Position numbers and translations under genes: made by a program. The notes under the pieces are model-generated. The model saw nothing but the letters and a program-made list of their open reading frames with translations. It did no database searches and had not been told where the DNA came from. This document shows, in pieces, positions 34,206-42,910 of a DNA stretch of 64,000 bases (position 1 is its first letter; each line of letters opens with the position of its first letter). Source of the stretch: Streptomyces novaecaesareae (GTDB taxonomy: Bacteria > Actinomycetota > Actinomycetes > Streptomycetales > Streptomycetaceae); assembly GCF_000716875.1 (NCBI RefSeq), contig NZ_JNWQ01000010.1, forward strand, positions 44,458 to 108,457. Reading direction: 5' to 3'.

Positions 34206-34220
34206 AGGTAAGGCTTACCT
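34206..34220. promoter_or_regulatory. Iron box (DtxR/IdeR/DmdR-type operator)
   Basis: AGGTAAG-G-CTTACCT is a perfect palindrome with 7-bp arms. Against the 19-base DtxR-family consensus (TTAGGTTAGGCTAACCTAA) the region 34204-34222 matches at 13 positions, including both AGGT/ACCT half-site cores. It is centred between the divergent ABC exporter and sufR, about 70 bases from either start. Iron-dependent control by a DmdR-like repressor is inferred. Confidence 0.6.
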
Positions 34221-34280
34221 GCGTGATCGATGCCACCGGTGAGGCCTGGATCACGGCTTGTCCCGACGGAAGTAATTACG

Positions 34281-34294
34281 CAACACTGGTGTTG
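34281..34294. promoter_or_regulatory. CAAC-N6-GTTG site at the sufR start
   Basis: CAAC-ACTGGT-GTTG (also readable as CAACAC-TG-GTGTTG) abuts the sufR GTG start. The cyanobacterial SufR operator has been described as CAAC-N6-GTTG, so this is a good candidate for autoregulation; its position against the start codon implies a short or leaderless 5' end. Confidence 0.55.
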
Positions 34295-35145
34295 TGAAAA
34301 ACATGCGCGAGCACGCCACGCAGCAGGAGGCCGAGTCGGCCCCCGGCTGTGACGTGCCCGTGACGGCGGCCGAGGTGCTGCTGGAGGGCCACCGCGCCAC
34401 CCGGGACCGGGTCGCCCGGTCGATCCTCGACCACGGCCCCTCCTCCGCCGCCGACCTGGCGAGCCGGCTCGGCCTCACCGCCGCCGCCGTCCGCCGCCAC
34501 CTCGACGGACTGGCCGCCGCCGGTCTGGTCGAGTCCCGCGAACAGCGGGTCTACGGCAGCCGTGGCCGGGGTCGTCCGGCCAAGGTGTTCGCCCTCACCG
34601 ACGGCGGGCGGGACGCCTTCTACCAGGCCTACGACCAGCTCGCGGCCGACGCGCTGCGCTGGATCTCGGACTCGGTGGGCGGCGGCAAGGCGGGCGAGGA
34701 GGCGGTCGCCGCCTTCGCCCGGGCCCGCTTCGGCAAGCAGGGCGAAAAGTACCTGGAAGCCCTGCGCCAGGCCGGGGAGGACGAGCGCACCGAGGCTCTC
34801 GCCGAGGCGCTGAGTGCGGACGGGTACGCTGCCACGGTGCGGCGTGTCCCGTCGGCCGCGGCCAAGGCCCCGGCGGGCGCCCAGCTCTGCCAGCACCACT
34901 GCCCGGTCGCGCACATCGCCGAGCAGTTCCCGCAGCTCTGCGAGGCGGAGACCGAGGTCTTCTCGCGGATCCTGGGCACCCATGTGCAACGGCTGGCCAC
35001 CATCGCCCACGGCGACGGGGTCTGCACCACCTATGTGCCGGCACCCGGTGCCGCATCGTCGTCCGCCCGCCGTGCCGCGGGCCGGGACTCCGATGCAGTG
35101 CCGACTGCCGGTACGTCCACCGATGATTCAGCGTCCGCGCGTTAG
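34294..35145 (+). CDS. sufR: SufR-like iron-sulfur transcriptional regulator
   Basis: A 283-residue ArsR/DeoR-type regulator with an N-terminal winged helix (SSAADLASRLGLTAAAVRRH, about 50-70, then RPAKVFALTDGGR) and a C-terminal cysteine cluster: C199-x3-C203-x12-C216 in LCQHHCPVAHIAEQFPQLCE plus C244. This is the SufR plan, where an Fe-S cluster lets the protein repress suf genes until clusters run short. GTG 34294 or ATG 34303 may start translation. It is the first gene of the suf operon (stop 9 bases before sufB). The C-terminal 35 residues are a Ser/Ala-rich extension. Confidence 0.92.
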   Translation: MKNMREHATQQEAESAPGCDVPVTAAEVLLEGHRATRDRVARSILDHGPSSAADLASRLGLTAAAVRRHLDGLAAAGLVESREQRVYGSRGRGRPAKVFALTDGGRDAFYQAYDQLAADALRWISDSVGGGKAGEEAVAAFARARFGKQGEKYLEALRQAGEDERTEALAEALSADGYAATVRRVPSAAAKAPAGAQLCQHHCPVAHIAEQFPQLCEAETEVFSRILGTHVQRLATIAHGDGVCTTYVPAPGAASSSARRAAGRDSDAVPTAGTSTDDSASAR

Positions 35146-35154
35146 GAAGCTCGC

Positions 35155-36570
35155 ATGACTGACACCGTTTCGCACCCCGAGCTCGAAGGCCTCGGCAACT
35201 ACGAGTACGGCTGGGCCGACCCGGACGCCGCCGGCGCCGTGGCCAAGCGCGGGCTCAGCGAGGACGTCGTCCGCGACATCTCGGCGAAGAAGAGCGAGTC
35301 CGAGTGGATGCTGAACCTGCGGCTCAAGGGCCTGAAGCTGTTCGGCAAGAAGCCCATGCCGACCTGGGGCTCCGACCTCTCCGGCATCGACTTCGACAAC
35401 ATCAAGTACTTCGTCCGCTCCACCGAGAAGCAGGCGGAGTCCTGGGAGGACCTGCCGGCCGACATCAAGGCCACCTACGACAAGCTGGGCATCCCGGAGG
35501 CGGAGAAGCAGCGCCTCGTCGCCGGTGTCGCCGCCCAGTACGAGTCCGAGGTCGTCTACCACCAGATCCGCGAGGACCTGGAGGAGCAGGGCGTCATCTT
35601 CCTGGACACCGACACCGCGCTGCGCGAGCACCCGGAGATCTTCAAGGAGTACTTCGGCACCGTCATCCCGGCCGGCGACAACAAGTTCGCCGCGCTGAAC
35701 ACGGCGGTGTGGTCCGGCGGATCGTTCATCTACGTGCCGAAGGGCGTGCACGTCGACATCCCGCTGCAGGCCTACTTCCGGATCAACACCGAGAACATGG
35801 GCCAGTTCGAGCGGACGCTGATCATCGTCGACGAGGACGCCTACGTCCACTACGTCGAGGGCTGCACCGCGCCGATCTACTCCTCCGACTCGCTGCACTC
35901 GGCGGTCGTGGAGATCATCGTCAAGAAGGGCGGCCGCTGCCGCTACACGACCATCCAGAACTGGTCGAACAACGTCTACAACCTGGTCACCAAGCGCGCC
36001 GTGGCGTACGAGGGCGCGACCATGGAGTGGATCGACGGCAACATCGGCTCCAAGGTCACCATGAAGTACCCGGCCGTCTACCTGATGGGCGAGCACGCCA
36101 AGGGCGAGACCCTGTCGATCGCCTTCGCGGGCGAGGGCCAGCACCAGGACGCCGGCGCCAAGATGGTGCACATGGCGCCGAACACCTCCTCGCACATCGT
36201 CTCCAAGTCGGTGGCGCGCGGCGGCGGCCGGACCTCCTACCGCGGTCTGATCGAGATCGGCGAGGGCTCGCACGGTGCCAAGTCCAACGTGCTGTGCGAC
36301 GCGCTGCTGGTCGACACCATCTCCCGCTCGGACACCTACCCCTACGTGGACGTCCGCGAGGACGACGTGTCCATGGGCCACGAGGCGACCGTCTCCAAGG
36401 TCAGCGAGGACCAGCTGTTCTACCTGATGAGCCGCGGCCTGACCGAGACCGAGGCCATGGCGATGATCGTCCGGGGCTTCGTCGAGCCGATCGCGCGCGA
36501 GCTGCCGATGGAGTACGCGCTGGAGCTCAACCGGCTGATCGAGCTGCAGATGGAGGGCGCGGTCGGCTGA
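35155..36570 (+). CDS. sufB: Fe-S cluster assembly protein SufB
   Basis: SufB is the scaffold subunit of the SufBC2D complex that assembles Fe-S clusters with ATP. The 471-residue protein has [56 protein letters not shown] and [20 protein letters not shown], all strongly conserved in SufB. Start ATG 35155 with the ribosome-binding site overlapping the sufR stop. Confidence 0.97.
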   Translation: MTDTVSHPELEGLGNYEYGWADPDAAGAVAKRGLSEDVVRDISAKKSESEWMLNLRLKGLKLFGKKPMPTWGSDLSGIDFDNIKYFVRSTEKQAESWEDLPADIKATYDKLGIPEAEKQRLVAGVAAQYESEVVYHQIREDLEEQGVIFLDTDTALREHPEIFKEYFGTVIPAGDNKFAALNTAVWSGGSFIYVPKGVHVDIPLQAYFRINTENMGQFERTLIIVDEDAYVHYVEGCTAPIYSSDSLHSAVVEIIVKKGGRCRYTTIQNWSNNVYNLVTKRAVAYEGATMEWIDGNIGSKVTMKYPAVYLMGEHAKGETLSIAFAGEGQHQDAGAKMVHMAPNTSSHIVSKSVARGGGRTSYRGLIEIGEGSHGAKSNVLCDALLVDTISRSDTYPYVDVREDDVSMGHEATVSKVSEDQLFYLMSRGLTETEAMAMIVRGFVEPIARELPMEYALELNRLIELQMEGAVG

Positions 36571-36628
36571 CGCCCGGCCGAGCACCCGCCATCCACTGAT
36601 TTCGAGGAAGAGAGCACTACGAACAGCC

Positions 36629-37861
36629 ATGGCTGACGTTCAGAACACCACCGGCTCCACCACCGCCGGGTCGATCGAGGTCGGTACGGCCGGCGCGGGC
36701 GCGCAGCTCGCCGGCCCCGGCACCGGCCGGACCTCGGTCCAGCAGCCGATCGACGCGCGCGTCGCGGTCAAGCCGTCCTTCGACGTGAACGACTTCCCGG
36801 TTCCCACCGGCCGCGAGGAGGACTGGCGGTTCACCCCGCTGCACCGCCTCGGCGGGCTGCACGACGGCACCGCCGCCGCGGGCGAGCGCGGTGAGGACAA
36901 GGTCGAGTTCACGCTGCCGGACGGCGTCACCGCCGAGACCGTCGGCCGCGACGACGCCCGCCTGGGCAAGGCCGGCACGCCGGTCGACCGGGTCGCCGCG
37001 CAGGCCTTCAGCGCCTTCGAGCAGGCTCTCGTCGTCACCGTCCCCAAGGAGACGGTGCTGGCCGAGCCGGTCAAGATCGACGTGCGGGGCGAGGGCGGCG
37101 TCCGCTTCGCCCACGTGGTGATCGACGTCAAGCCGTTCGCCGAGGCCGTCGTGGTGCTCAACCACACCGGCAGCGGCACCCGGGCCGCCAACGTCGAGCT
37201 GCTGGTCGGCGACGGCGCCAAGCTCACCTTCGTCTCCGTCCAGGACTGGGACCGCGACGCCGTCCACGTCGCCCAGCACAACGCGCTGGTCGGCCGGGAC
37301 GCCTCCTTCAAGTCCGTGGTGGTCACCTTCGGCGGCGACCTGGTCCGGCTGCACCCGCGGGTCAACTACGCGGGCCCCGGCGGCGAGGCCGACCTGTTCG
37401 GCCTCTACTTCGCCGACGCCGGCCAGCACCTGGAGCACCGCCTGATCATCGACCACGACACGCCGCACTGCCGGTCGAACGTGGCGTACAAGGGCGCGCT
37501 GCAGGGCCAGGACGCGCACGCGGTCTGGGTCGGCGACGTGCTGATCCGTGCCGCCGCCCTCGGCACCGACACCTACGAGCTCAACCGGAACCTGGTGCTC
37601 ACCGACGGCGCCCGGGTCGACTCGATCCCGAACCTGGAGATCGAGACCGGCGAGATCGTCGGCGCCGGCCACGCCTCGGCGACCGGCCGCTTCGACGACG
37701 AGCAGCTGTTCTACCTGCAGGCCCGCGGCATCCCGGCGGACGAGGCCCGCCGCCTGGTGGTGCGCGGCTTCTTCGCCGAACTGCTCCAGCAGATCGGCGT
37801 GCCCGAGGTCCAGGAGCAGCTCATGGAGAAGATCGACGCCGAGCTGGAATCGGCGGTCTGA
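36629..37861 (+). CDS. sufD: Fe-S cluster assembly protein SufD
   Basis: Partner of SufB in the SufBC2D scaffold. The 410-residue beta-helix protein has GREEDWRFTPLHRLGGLHDG near the N-terminus, GGDLVRLHPRVNYAGPGGEA in the middle, then DHDTPHCRSNVAYKGALQGQ and LVLTDGARVDSIPNLEIETG. About 20 N-terminal residues are low complexity. ATG 36629 lies 58 bases after sufB in the same operon. Confidence 0.96.
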   Translation: MADVQNTTGSTTAGSIEVGTAGAGAQLAGPGTGRTSVQQPIDARVAVKPSFDVNDFPVPTGREEDWRFTPLHRLGGLHDGTAAAGERGEDKVEFTLPDGVTAETVGRDDARLGKAGTPVDRVAAQAFSAFEQALVVTVPKETVLAEPVKIDVRGEGGVRFAHVVIDVKPFAEAVVVLNHTGSGTRAANVELLVGDGAKLTFVSVQDWDRDAVHVAQHNALVGRDASFKSVVVTFGGDLVRLHPRVNYAGPGGEADLFGLYFADAGQHLEHRLIIDHDTPHCRSNVAYKGALQGQDAHAVWVGDVLIRAAALGTDTYELNRNLVLTDGARVDSIPNLEIETGEIVGAGHASATGRFDDEQLFYLQARGIPADEARRLVVRGFFAELLQQIGVPEVQEQLMEKIDAELESAV

Positions 37862-37866
37862 ACGCG

Positions 37867-38184
37867 ATGACCTTCCTCCGTGCCTGCGCGCTGAGCGACC
37901 TCCAGGAGGACGTTCCCAAGCGCGTGGACCTCAACGGCGTGCCGGTCTCCGTCGTCCGCACCGACGAGGGGGTGTTCGCGATCAACGACATCTGCTCGCA
38001 CGCGAACGTCGCACTCTCCGAAGGCGAGGTCGAGGACTGCATGATCGAGTGCTGGCTGCACGGCTCCAGCTTCGACCTGCGCACCGGCAAGCCCTCCGGC
38101 CTGCCCGCCACCAAGCCGGTCGCTGTCTACCCCGTAAAGATCGAAGGGGACGATGTGCTCGTCTCCGTCAACCAGGAGTCCTGA
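37867..38184 (+). CDS. Rieske-type ferredoxin of the suf operon
   Basis: A 105-residue Rieske [2Fe-2S] protein with the boxes C-S-H-A (ICSHANVALSEG) and C-W-L-H-G-S (ECWLHGSSFDLRTG). It resembles ferredoxin subunits of ring-hydroxylating oxygenases, but its constant place between sufD and sufC in actinobacteria points to an electron-transfer role in cluster assembly, an inference. It starts 5 bases after sufD. Confidence 0.93.
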   Translation: MTFLRACALSDLQEDVPKRVDLNGVPVSVVRTDEGVFAINDICSHANVALSEGEVEDCMIECWLHGSSFDLRTGKPSGLPATKPVAVYPVKIEGDDVLVSVNQES

Positions 38185-38190
38185 GTACAC

Positions 38191-38955
38191 ATGGCAACCC
38201 TTGAAATCCGCGACCTGCACGTCTCCGTCGAGGCCGAGAACGGCCCGCGCGAGATCCTGAAGGGCGTCGACCTGACCGTGAAGCAGGGCGAGACCCACGC
38301 CATCATGGGTCCGAACGGCTCCGGCAAGTCCACCCTGGCCTACTCCCTGGCCGGCCACCCCAAGTACACCGTCACCGGTGGCTCGGTGCTGCTGGACGGC
38401 GAGGACGTCCTGGAGATGTCCGTCGACGAGCGGGCCAAGGCCGGTGTCTTCCTGGCCATGCAGTACCCGGTCGAGGTTCCCGGTGTCTCGGTCAGCAACT
38501 TCCTGCGCACCGCCGCCACCGCCGTCCGCGGCGAGGCCCCCAAGCTGCGGCTGTGGGTGAAGGAGGTCAAGGAGGCGATGGCCGCCCTCCAGATGGACCC
38601 GGCCTTCGCCGAGCGCAACGTCAACGAGGGCTTCTCCGGTGGCGAGAAGAAGCGCCACGAGATCCTCCAGCTGGAGCTCCTCAAGCCGAAGATCGCGATC
38701 CTCGACGAGACCGACTCCGGCCTGGACGTCGACGCGCTGCGGATCGTCTCCGAGGGCATCAACCGGGTCCGCTCGACCGGCGAGGTCGGCACCCTGCTGG
38801 TGACCCACTACACCCGCATCCTGCGGTACATCAAGCCCGACTACGTCCACGTCTTCGCGGGCGGCCGCATCGTCGAGTCCGGCGGTGCCGAGCTGGCCGA
38901 CAAGCTGGAGGAAGAGGGCTACGAGTCGTACGTGAAGGGCGGCGCGTCCGAGTGA
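38191..38955 (+). CDS. sufC: Fe-S cluster assembly ATPase SufC
   Basis: The ABC-type ATPase of SufBC2D. The 254-residue protein has Walker A GPNGSGKSTL (residues about 35-44), the unusual SufC signature NEGFSGGEKKRHEILQ, Walker B PKIAILDETDSGLDVDAL and the switch His in LLVTHYTRIL. Its stop overlaps the GTG start of sufS (GTGA). Confidence 0.98.
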   Translation: MATLEIRDLHVSVEAENGPREILKGVDLTVKQGETHAIMGPNGSGKSTLAYSLAGHPKYTVTGGSVLLDGEDVLEMSVDERAKAGVFLAMQYPVEVPGVSVSNFLRTAATAVRGEAPKLRLWVKEVKEAMAALQMDPAFAERNVNEGFSGGEKKRHEILQLELLKPKIAILDETDSGLDVDALRIVSEGINRVRSTGEVGTLLVTHYTRILRYIKPDYVHVFAGGRIVESGGAELADKLEEEGYESYVKGGASE

Positions 38956-40214
38956 CCCATACCCCGCTGTCGGGCCTGCTCGACACCGATGCGATCCGCA
39001 AGGACTTCCCGGTCCTGCAGCGGCTGCTGCACGACGAGAAGCCGCTGGTCTACCTGGACAACGCGGCCACCTCGCAGAAGCCGCGCCAGGTGCTCGAAGC
39101 ACTGAACGCGTACTACGAGCGGCACAACGCCAACGTCCACCGCGGCGTGCACGTGCTCGCCGAGGAGGCCACGGCGCTGTACGAGGGCGCCCGGGACAAG
39201 GTCGCGGCGTTCGTCAACGCGCCGAGCCGCAACGAGGTGATCTTCACCAAGAACGCCTCCGAGTCGCTCAACCTCGTCGCCAACATGCTCGGCTGGGCCG
39301 ACGAGCCGTACAAGGTCGACGCCGACTCCGAGATCGTCATCACGGAGATGGAGCACCACTCCAACATCGTCCCGTGGCAGCTGCTCTCGCAGCGCACCGG
39401 CGCGAAGCTGAAGTGGTTCGGGCTGACCGACGAGGGCCGGCTCGACCTGTCGAACATCGACGAGCTGATCACCGAGAAGACCAAGGTGGTCTCCTTCACC
39501 CTGGTCTCCAACCTGCTCGGCACGATCAACCCGGTCGAGACGATCGTCCGCAAGGCCCAGTCGGTCGGCGCGCTCGTCGTCATCGACGCCTCGCAGGCCG
39601 CGCCGCACATGGTGATGGACGTGCAGGCGCTGGAGGCCGACTTCGTCGCCTTCACCGGCCACAAGATGCTCGGCCCGACCGGCATCGGCGTGCTCTGGGG
39701 CCGCCAGGAGCTGCTGGAGGACCTCCCGCCGTTCCTCGGCGGCGGCGAGATGATCGAGACCGTCACCATGGGCTCGTCCACCTACGCCCCGGCGCCGCAC
39801 AAGTTCGAGGCCGGCACCCCGCCGATCGCCCAGGCGGTCGGGCTCGGCGCGGCCATCGACTACCTCCAGGGCATCGGCATGGAGAAGATCGCGGCGCACG
39901 AGCACGCGATCACCGAGTACGCGGTGGAGCGCCTGCTGGAGGTGCCGGACCTGCGGATCATCGGCCCGCGCACGGCCGTGGACCGCGGTGCCGCGATCTC
40001 CTTCACCCTCGGTGACATCCACCCGCACGACGTGGGCCAGGTGCTGGACGAGCAGGGCATCGCCGTGCGCGTCGGCCACCACTGCGCGCGGCCGGTCTGC
40101 CTGCGGTACGGAATTCCGGCGACCACGCGGGCGTCGTTCTACCTGTACTCGACGCCGGGCGAGGTCGACGCGCTGATCGACGGCCTGCACCACGTCCGGA
40201 ACTTCTTCGGCTGA
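38952..40214 (+). CDS. sufS: Cysteine desulfurase SufS
   Basis: PLP enzyme that takes sulfur from cysteine for cluster assembly. The 420-residue protein has VYLDNAATSQKPRQVL, the PLP-lysine region FTGHKMLGPTGIGVLWG (K238) and the catalytic cysteine C378 in RVGHHCARPVCLRYG. GTG 38952 overlaps the sufC stop by 4 bases, giving VTHTPLSGLLDTDAIRKDFP as the N-terminus. The sulfur acceptor is SufU, encoded next. Confidence 0.97.
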   Translation: MTHTPLSGLLDTDAIRKDFPVLQRLLHDEKPLVYLDNAATSQKPRQVLEALNAYYERHNANVHRGVHVLAEEATALYEGARDKVAAFVNAPSRNEVIFTKNASESLNLVANMLGWADEPYKVDADSEIVITEMEHHSNIVPWQLLSQRTGAKLKWFGLTDEGRLDLSNIDELITEKTKVVSFTLVSNLLGTINPVETIVRKAQSVGALVVIDASQAAPHMVMDVQALEADFVAFTGHKMLGPTGIGVLWGRQELLEDLPPFLGGGEMIETVTMGSSTYAPAPHKFEAGTPPIAQAVGLGAAIDYLQGIGMEKIAAHEHAITEYAVERLLEVPDLRIIGPRTAVDRGAAISFTLGDIHPHDVGQVLDEQGIAVRVGHHCARPVCLRYGIPATTRASFYLYSTPGEVDALIDGLHHVRNFFG

Positions 40215-40234
40215 CGGGACGGGGCAGGACCACG

Positions 40235-40687
40235 ATGAAGCTCGACTCGATGTACCAGGACATCATCCTGGACCACTACCGCAACCCCCACGGCAAGGGG
40301 CTGCGGGACGGCGACGCCGAAGTGCACCACGTCAACCCGACGTGCGGCGACGAGATCACCCTGCGGGTGAGGCTCGACGGCGTGACCGTCGCCGACGTCT
40401 CGTACGAGTCCCAGGGCTGTTCGATCAGCCAGGCGAGCGCCTCGGTGCTCAACGACCTGGTGGTCGGCAAGACCGTCGGCGAGGCGCAGGCCGTCCAGGA
40501 AGCCTTCCTGGAGCTGATGCAGAGCAAGGGCCAGGGCGAGGGCGACGAGGAGGTGCTGGAGGACGCGGTCGCGTTCGCCGGCGTCTCCAAGTACCCGGCC
40601 CGGGTCAAGTGCGCCCTGCTCAGCTGGATGGCCTGGAAGGACGCCACCGCCCAGGCGCTCGCCAAGCACCCCGCCGTGAACGACTGA
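40235..40687 (+). CDS. sufU: SufU zinc-dependent sulfurtransferase
   Basis: A 150-residue SufU with MYQDIILDHYRNPHGKGLR at the N-terminus and the three cysteines of the zinc/sulfur site in NPTCGDEITL, SQGCSISQAS and RVKCALLSW, with the conserved Asp next to the first Cys. It accepts persulfide from SufS. ATG 40235, 20 bases after sufS. Confidence 0.96.
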   Translation: MKLDSMYQDIILDHYRNPHGKGLRDGDAEVHHVNPTCGDEITLRVRLDGVTVADVSYESQGCSISQASASVLNDLVVGKTVGEAQAVQEAFLELMQSKGQGEGDEEVLEDAVAFAGVSKYPARVKCALLSWMAWKDATAQALAKHPAVND

Positions 40688-40708
40688 CCCCGCAGGGGAG
40701 GACAGACC

Positions 40709-41083
40709 ATGAGTGACGAAACCCCCTCCGCTGCGGAGGAACAGACCGGCATCATCGTCGGCACCACGGCCGGCACCGTCTCGGTGGAGGACCTGACCGA
40801 GGCCCTGATGGACGTCGTCGACCCCGAACTGGGCATCGACGTCGTCAACCTGGGCCTGATCTACGGCATCCACATCGACGAGACCGACGTGGCCACCATC
40901 GACATGACGCTCACCTCGGCGGCCTGCCCGCTGACCGACGTCATCGAGGACCAGGCCAAGACCGCCACCGACGGCCTGGTGAAGGACCTGCGCATCAACT
41001 GGGTCTGGATGCCGCCGTGGGGCCCCGACAAGATCACCGACGACGGCCGCGAGCAGCTCCGGGCGCTGGGCTTCAACGTCTGA
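40709..41083 (+). CDS. sufT: SufT-like MIP18/DUF59 Fe-S maturation protein
   Basis: A 124-residue protein of the MIP18 (DUF59) family: LMDVVDPELGIDVVNLGLIY, MTLTSAACPLTDVIEDQ with the conserved Cys and WVWMPPWGPDKITDDGREQL. These proteins help deliver clusters to target enzymes. It is the last gene of the suf operon, followed by a 16-bp hairpin. Confidence 0.95.
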   Translation: MSDETPSAAEEQTGIIVGTTAGTVSVEDLTEALMDVVDPELGIDVVNLGLIYGIHIDETDVATIDMTLTSAACPLTDVIEDQAKTATDGLVKDLRINWVWMPPWGPDKITDDGREQLRALGFNV

Positions 41084-41107
41084 GGTCGCTGGTCGATCGT
41101 TGTTCCG

Positions 41108-41141
41108 CTGCCGCGCGAACCCCCCGGGGTTCGCGCGGCAG
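41108..41141 (+). terminator. Terminator of the suf operon
   Basis: A perfect 16-bp stem CTGCCGCGCGAACCCC / GGGGTTCGCGCGGCAG with a 2-base loop, 24 bases after the sufT stop. It directly precedes repeat copy A. Confidence 0.8.
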
Positions 41142-41159
41142 TGGCGTTTCCGCGCCTGC

Positions 41160-41285
41160 GCTTCGCCCGCCGCAGGGTGAACACCCGCGCGGGATCTGCT
41201 TCGTTGAGCCGGTCCACCGCCGTTCCCCACCATCCACCCCCCACCCGCCTTCCGGCGGGTGTCCACCCCAGCCCTCGCCGCGCGC
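41160..41285 (+). repeat. Accessory-island boundary repeat, copy A
   Basis: About 120 bases, with core 41175-41235, match in opposite orientation the copy at 47785-47905. In the 61-base core 53 positions agree, without gaps (both begin GGGTGAACACCCGCGC and end CGTTCCCCACCATCC); similarity continues as CGCCT-CCGGCGGGTG and GCCCTC-CCGCGCGCC. Both copies come right after a strong terminator hairpin. No gene is evident in 41084-41393. Confidence 0.75.
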
Positions 41286-41309
41286 CGCCCGGCCAGGCGG
41301 CGCGCGGCG
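41276..41309. terminator. Hairpin at the inner edge of repeat copy A
   Basis: Perfect 14-bp stem CGCCGCGCGCCGCC / GGCGGCGCGCGGCG with loop CGGCCA. It may end the minus-strand gene at 41394. It has no counterpart in copy B. Confidence 0.5.
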
Positions 41310-41393
41310 TTGATGGAGCAGGGCGAGACACCTGCCCGAAGCGAGAGGGCCCTGTCCCGCCGGTGCCCCTTCGGGCTGGTGGGAGAGCGTGTC

Positions 41394-41822
41394 TCAGGCT
41401 GCGATGTGTGCAGGCCGACTGGCGGTTATTGCGGAGCGCAGGGCAGTTCGGACTCGGGCGGCACCTGCGGTGGCCACCTCCGCGCCCTTGCGGGCCGTGG
41501 GGGTTTGGGTGGTCAGGTCAGCGCACGGGCGGCAGATGCCTGGTCGTGGCACGGGGTCGTGGCACTTGGCGCACTCGGCGTACCGGGCCGGTGGCCGTGC
41601 AACGGGCCGGACGGGCGGCATCTTGTGCTCCAGACGGTAGCGGAGCACGGCGGCCGCCGAGTGCATCGGCGTGGGCAGGCCCGGCAGCAGGGCCTGGGCG
41701 AGGTCGGCTGCGGTGCAGTGGCGCGCCAGCCACTGCGCCACCAAGGGTGCCAGTTCCCGTGCTTCGGCCTCGCCCAGGCGCAGCCGGGGCTCGGGGCGGA
41801 TCACGCGAAACAGGGTGGCCAC
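41394..41822 (-). CDS. Probable C-terminal part of a streptomycete helix-turn-helix protein
   Basis: A 142-residue frame from a GTG: PEPRLRLGEAEARELAPLVA, LARHCTAADLAQALLPGLPT and a C-terminal ECAKCHDPVPRPGICRPCAD zinc-like motif. This matches my recollection of the C-terminal region of streptomycete HTH proteins in which a CxxC pair closes the protein. Upstream the same frame stays open to 41948 (SPADESGQDGGKAPPDSEPL) but has no start codon or HTH, so the gene looks 5'-truncated. Function unknown. Confidence 0.5.
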   Translation of the reverse strand: MATLFRVIRPEPRLRLGEAEARELAPLVAQWLARHCTAADLAQALLPGLPTPMHSAAAVLRYRLEHKMPPVRPVARPPARYAECAKCHDPVPRPGICRPCADLTTQTPTARKGAEVATAGAARVRTALRSAITASRPAHIAA

Positions 41823-42017
41823 CGCTCCGCGGAGCGGTTCGCTGTCCGGCGGCGCCTTCCCGCCGTCCTGGCCGCTTTCGTCGGCTGGGCTCGGGGGGAG
41901 GGAGGGTTCTTGGCGCCGATTCTGTTTTCGGTTAGATTGCGGAACGTATCACGCTACTTGACGCTGCGTCATGTATTTGGATGGACTGCGCACGTCCGGC
42001 CAAGCGGCGGCAGAATG

Positions 42018-42692
42018 TCAGGACTTGATGAGCCGTGTGTCGAAGCCGGCGCGGCAGAGCCGGTCGTAAGCGGCATTGACTTCCTCCGGGACCTCCTGCT
42101 CGACGGCGAACCCGAGCTTCGGGTACTCGATCACCCGTTGCATGTCCCCGACGAGCATGTCGATGACGTGTTTCTCGCTCCCGATGACCTTCACGTAGTC
42201 GTTGAACTCCAGCGGTGCCGAGGAGCAAACCACCTCAACGTCCGGCCACAGCTTGCGGCAGGTGGCGAACGCGCGCCTCTCCATGTACGGCATGGCGATC
42301 AGCATTACGGACCGAACCTTGCGACCGGCCGAGGCAAGCACCTCACGTGAGAGGCTGATGTTCTGCCCGGTGTTGGTGGCGTTGGGCTCCAGCAGGATCG
42401 CGGACTCCGGGGCGCCGAGTTCAAGAGCGTGCTCGCGGAAGTGCACCGCCTCGCCCCGGGGGAACCGCTCCGGGTGGGTGGGGTTGGGGCCGCCCGTGAA
42501 GACCAGGGTCGGGAAGAGTCCCTCGTGGTACAGCTCGGCCGCGTAGACCGGCACGCCGAGATCGTGGCTGCCGAGGCCGATCGCCGCATCGCACGGCCGC
42601 AGCTCGTGCTGCATCCGGTGGTAGTCCCAGATCGTCTGGGCATCCCGCCGCTGCTCATCCGTGATGACATGCTGAATGTCCGGCACCCGCAT
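42018..42692 (-). CDS. YdcF/ElyC-family (DUF218) protein
   Basis: A 224-residue DUF218 protein: AAIGLGSHDLGVPVYAAELY, PTLVFTGGPNPTHPERFPRG (the GG motif with a polar loop), ILLEPNATNTGQNISLSREV and VRSVMLIAMPYMERRAFATC. No membrane segment, so it is the cytoplasmic YdcF-like form rather than the envelope ElyC/SanA type. YdcF of E. coli binds S-adenosylmethionine; the role is not established. No operon partner. Confidence 0.88.
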   Translation of the reverse strand: MRVPDIQHVITDEQRRDAQTIWDYHRMQHELRPCDAAIGLGSHDLGVPVYAAELYHEGLFPTLVFTGGPNPTHPERFPRGEAVHFREHALELGAPESAILLEPNATNTGQNISLSREVLASAGRKVRSVMLIAMPYMERRAFATCRKLWPDVEVVCSSAPLEFNDYVKVIGSEKHVIDMLVGDMQRVIEYPKLGFAVEQEVPEEVNAAYDRLCRAGFDTRLIKS

Positions 42693-42740
42693 ACTCCTTG
42701 ATCACCGGCGTCCCCGAGCGGGCTCGCGGCCGTAGTCCCG

Positions 42741-42893
42741 TCAGATGCCGTCGATGCTCTGTAGTTGGTGACTCATGCCGTACTTGGCGGCCAGTTCAGC
42801 GGCCGCCGCGAGAACGGTGAGCCCGTCGGCGGCGGTAGCCGGGTCGGACAAGAGGATATGCCCGTACGCGGCGTCGAGGCGGACCCGCTGCAC
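42741..42893 (-). pseudogene. C-terminal remnant of an XRE-type regulator
   Basis: Fifty codons on the minus strand read VQRVRLDAAYGHILLSDPAT, ADGLTVLAAAAELAAKYGMSHQL and QSIDGI, the very C-terminus of streptomycete XRE regulators with a tetratricopeptide-like tail. The helix-turn-helix and most of the protein are absent; the frame extends a few codons further (about 42908) and then meets the start region of the plus-strand dioxygenase. Confidence 0.5.
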
Positions 42894-42910
42894 GCGATCG
42901 CCGAGGCCGG

